A stretch of DNA of 14,117 nucleotides. Source: a bacterium (GTDB lineage Bacteria > Planctomycetota > Planctomycetia > Pirellulales > Pirellulaceae). The notes below the pieces were generated by a model that saw nothing but the letters and a program-made list of their open reading frames with translations, was not told the DNA's origin and did no database searches. Position numbers and translations under genes: made by a program. The stretch is taken from assembly GCA_030432015.1 (NCBI GenBank), contig JAUIHJ010000121.1, forward strand, positions 1 to 14,117. Reading direction: 5' to 3'. Positions 13,381 to 14,117 of this stretch are shown piece after piece. Position 1 is the first letter of the stretch. Each line of letters opens with the position of its first letter.

Positions 13381-14117
13381 TCACTCGTTCTCGTCGGATT
13401 CCACCAAGGCCTCTTGAAACGCCGCGCGACCACCGACAATCGGCAGGGTAATCGACGTTGCATCCAGGTTGACCGTCAGCTCCGTACCGGGAGTGGGGCG
13501 CAGCGTAAAATCTCGATCACTCGAAAAGATCATCAGCCCGATCTGCTGCCCTTTGGCGATGACCTGATCATCGGGCTGAAGATCGAACGTCATTTCGTAA
13601 AACCGACCGGGTTCCAGCGGGTCACTTTCGGTGAGCGAGCGGTGATTTTGCGGGTCGGCCCAACCGCGGGTAATGATGTTGTCGGTGATCTTGGACTTCG
13701 CCCCGGTGGTCCAAGGCAGCGATACCATCCAGACGGACAGGTTGGCGGCCGGCTTGTTGCTGGCCAGTTTGATTGCGATGCGCGGCGTTCCCGAGAGGTG
13801 GACCGGTTTCGTCAAGGGTGGCGTGACGAAGATCAATCGATGTTCCGTCCATTCAGCCCGGGCCAGCGTCTCGCCGCTGAAGGAGAAGTTATCGACCAGC
13901 GTCTCGTTGCCTTGCGTCGGCTGCGAGGCTGTCACCAACTTACCCTGCTCGGGGGCACCTGCGGCCAAGTAAAACCGGACGGGCGAAGCGGCCGGATTCG
14001 GGTAGTCGTCGTAGGGCGTTGGCTTGTCGATCGTATCGCCTTCACGCACGATCCACGCTCGCGGGTCTTTTTCGACGTCGTTCTTCACGCCGTGCAGGTA
14101 GCGTGTGAACCAGCGAT
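13381..14117 (-). CDS. X-Pro dipeptidyl-peptidase / CocE-NonD family hydrolase, C-terminal part (partial)
   Basis: This is the last 244 or so residues of a reverse-strand gene whose start lies beyond the right edge. The frame is open to the window end and begins RWFTRYLHG, then VKNDVEKDP, the usual junction between the S15 peptidase alpha/beta-hydrolase domain and its C-terminal beta-sandwich. The visible part matches the X-Pro dipeptidyl-peptidase C-terminal domain (PF08530): an opening VRFYLAAG, TPPLTKPVHLSGTPRIAIKLASN (PVHLSGTPRI core), an ITRGWADPQN motif, PLEPGRFYEMTFDLQPDDQVIAKGQQIGL and the closing strand FTLRPTPGTELTVNLD. The catalytic Ser, Asp and His would lie upstream and cannot be checked. 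The enzyme class cleaves N-terminal X-Pro dipeptides or acyl esters; which applies here is open. A GTG at 14086-14088 is internal, not a start. Confidence 0.85.
   Translation of the reverse strand, partial: RWFTRYLHGVKNDVEKDPRAWIVREGDTIDKPTPYDDYPNPAASPVRFYLAAGAPEQGKLVTASQPTQGNETLVDNFSFSGETLARAEWTEHRLIFVTPPLTKPVHLSGTPRIAIKLASNKPAANLSVWMVSLPWTTGAKSKITDNIITRGWADPQNHRSLTESDPLEPGRFYEMTFDLQPDDQVIAKGQQIGLMIFSSDRDFTLRPTPGTELTVNLDATSITLPIVGGRAAFQEALVESDENE

Overview
The window looks like chromosomal DNA from a planctomycete, most likely of the Pirellulales type. The clearest marker is a large secreted protein whose N-terminus carries a basic leader ending in the planctomycete 'LEPLE-x-R-x-xLA' motif. 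Other markers are a DUF1080 hydrolase next to a Tat-exported Gfo/Idh/MocA oxidoreductase, a combination very common in that phylum, GC-rich DNA, and long antisense open frames caused by codon bias. This assignment is an inference from gene content, not from a marker gene.

Layout, left to right. Positions 1-2898 hold two forward genes, a secreted DUF1080 (3-keto-disaccharide hydrolase family) protein and a Tat-signal Gfo/Idh/MocA oxidoreductase. Together they suggest 3-keto-sugar chemistry outside the cytoplasm. A 430-bp gap with two strong hairpins and a good sigma70-type promoter follows. Positions 3329-6282 hold a forward pair, a PAS-GAF-receiver signalling protein with no kinase ATPase domain, then a membrane-anchored metallophosphoesterase 65 bp downstream; they are probably co-transcribed. 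Convergent to them is a 1098-residue reverse-strand surface or secreted protein (6359-9655). It has a choice-of-anchor-R-like segment, autotransporter-type beta repeats, four copies of a roughly 60-residue repeat and an acidic tail.

A 345-bp divergent intergenic region (9656-10000) holds a textbook MerR-type promoter-operator (19-bp spacer with a central dyad) directly in front of a MerR/GyrI-like regulator (10001-10825), which is probably autoregulated. Convergent with it, 7 bp away, is a 759-residue reverse-strand protein of unknown function. Upstream of that lie a small 16-bp tandem repeat, a possible REP-like motif and the 3' part of an X-Pro dipeptidyl-peptidase/CocE-type hydrolase that runs off the right edge.

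No tRNA, rRNA, CRISPR array, transposase or phage gene was recognised. The region is mostly ordinary planctomycete accessory and housekeeping content. The least explained item is the 759-residue protein. The best-supported regulatory item is the MerR operator.
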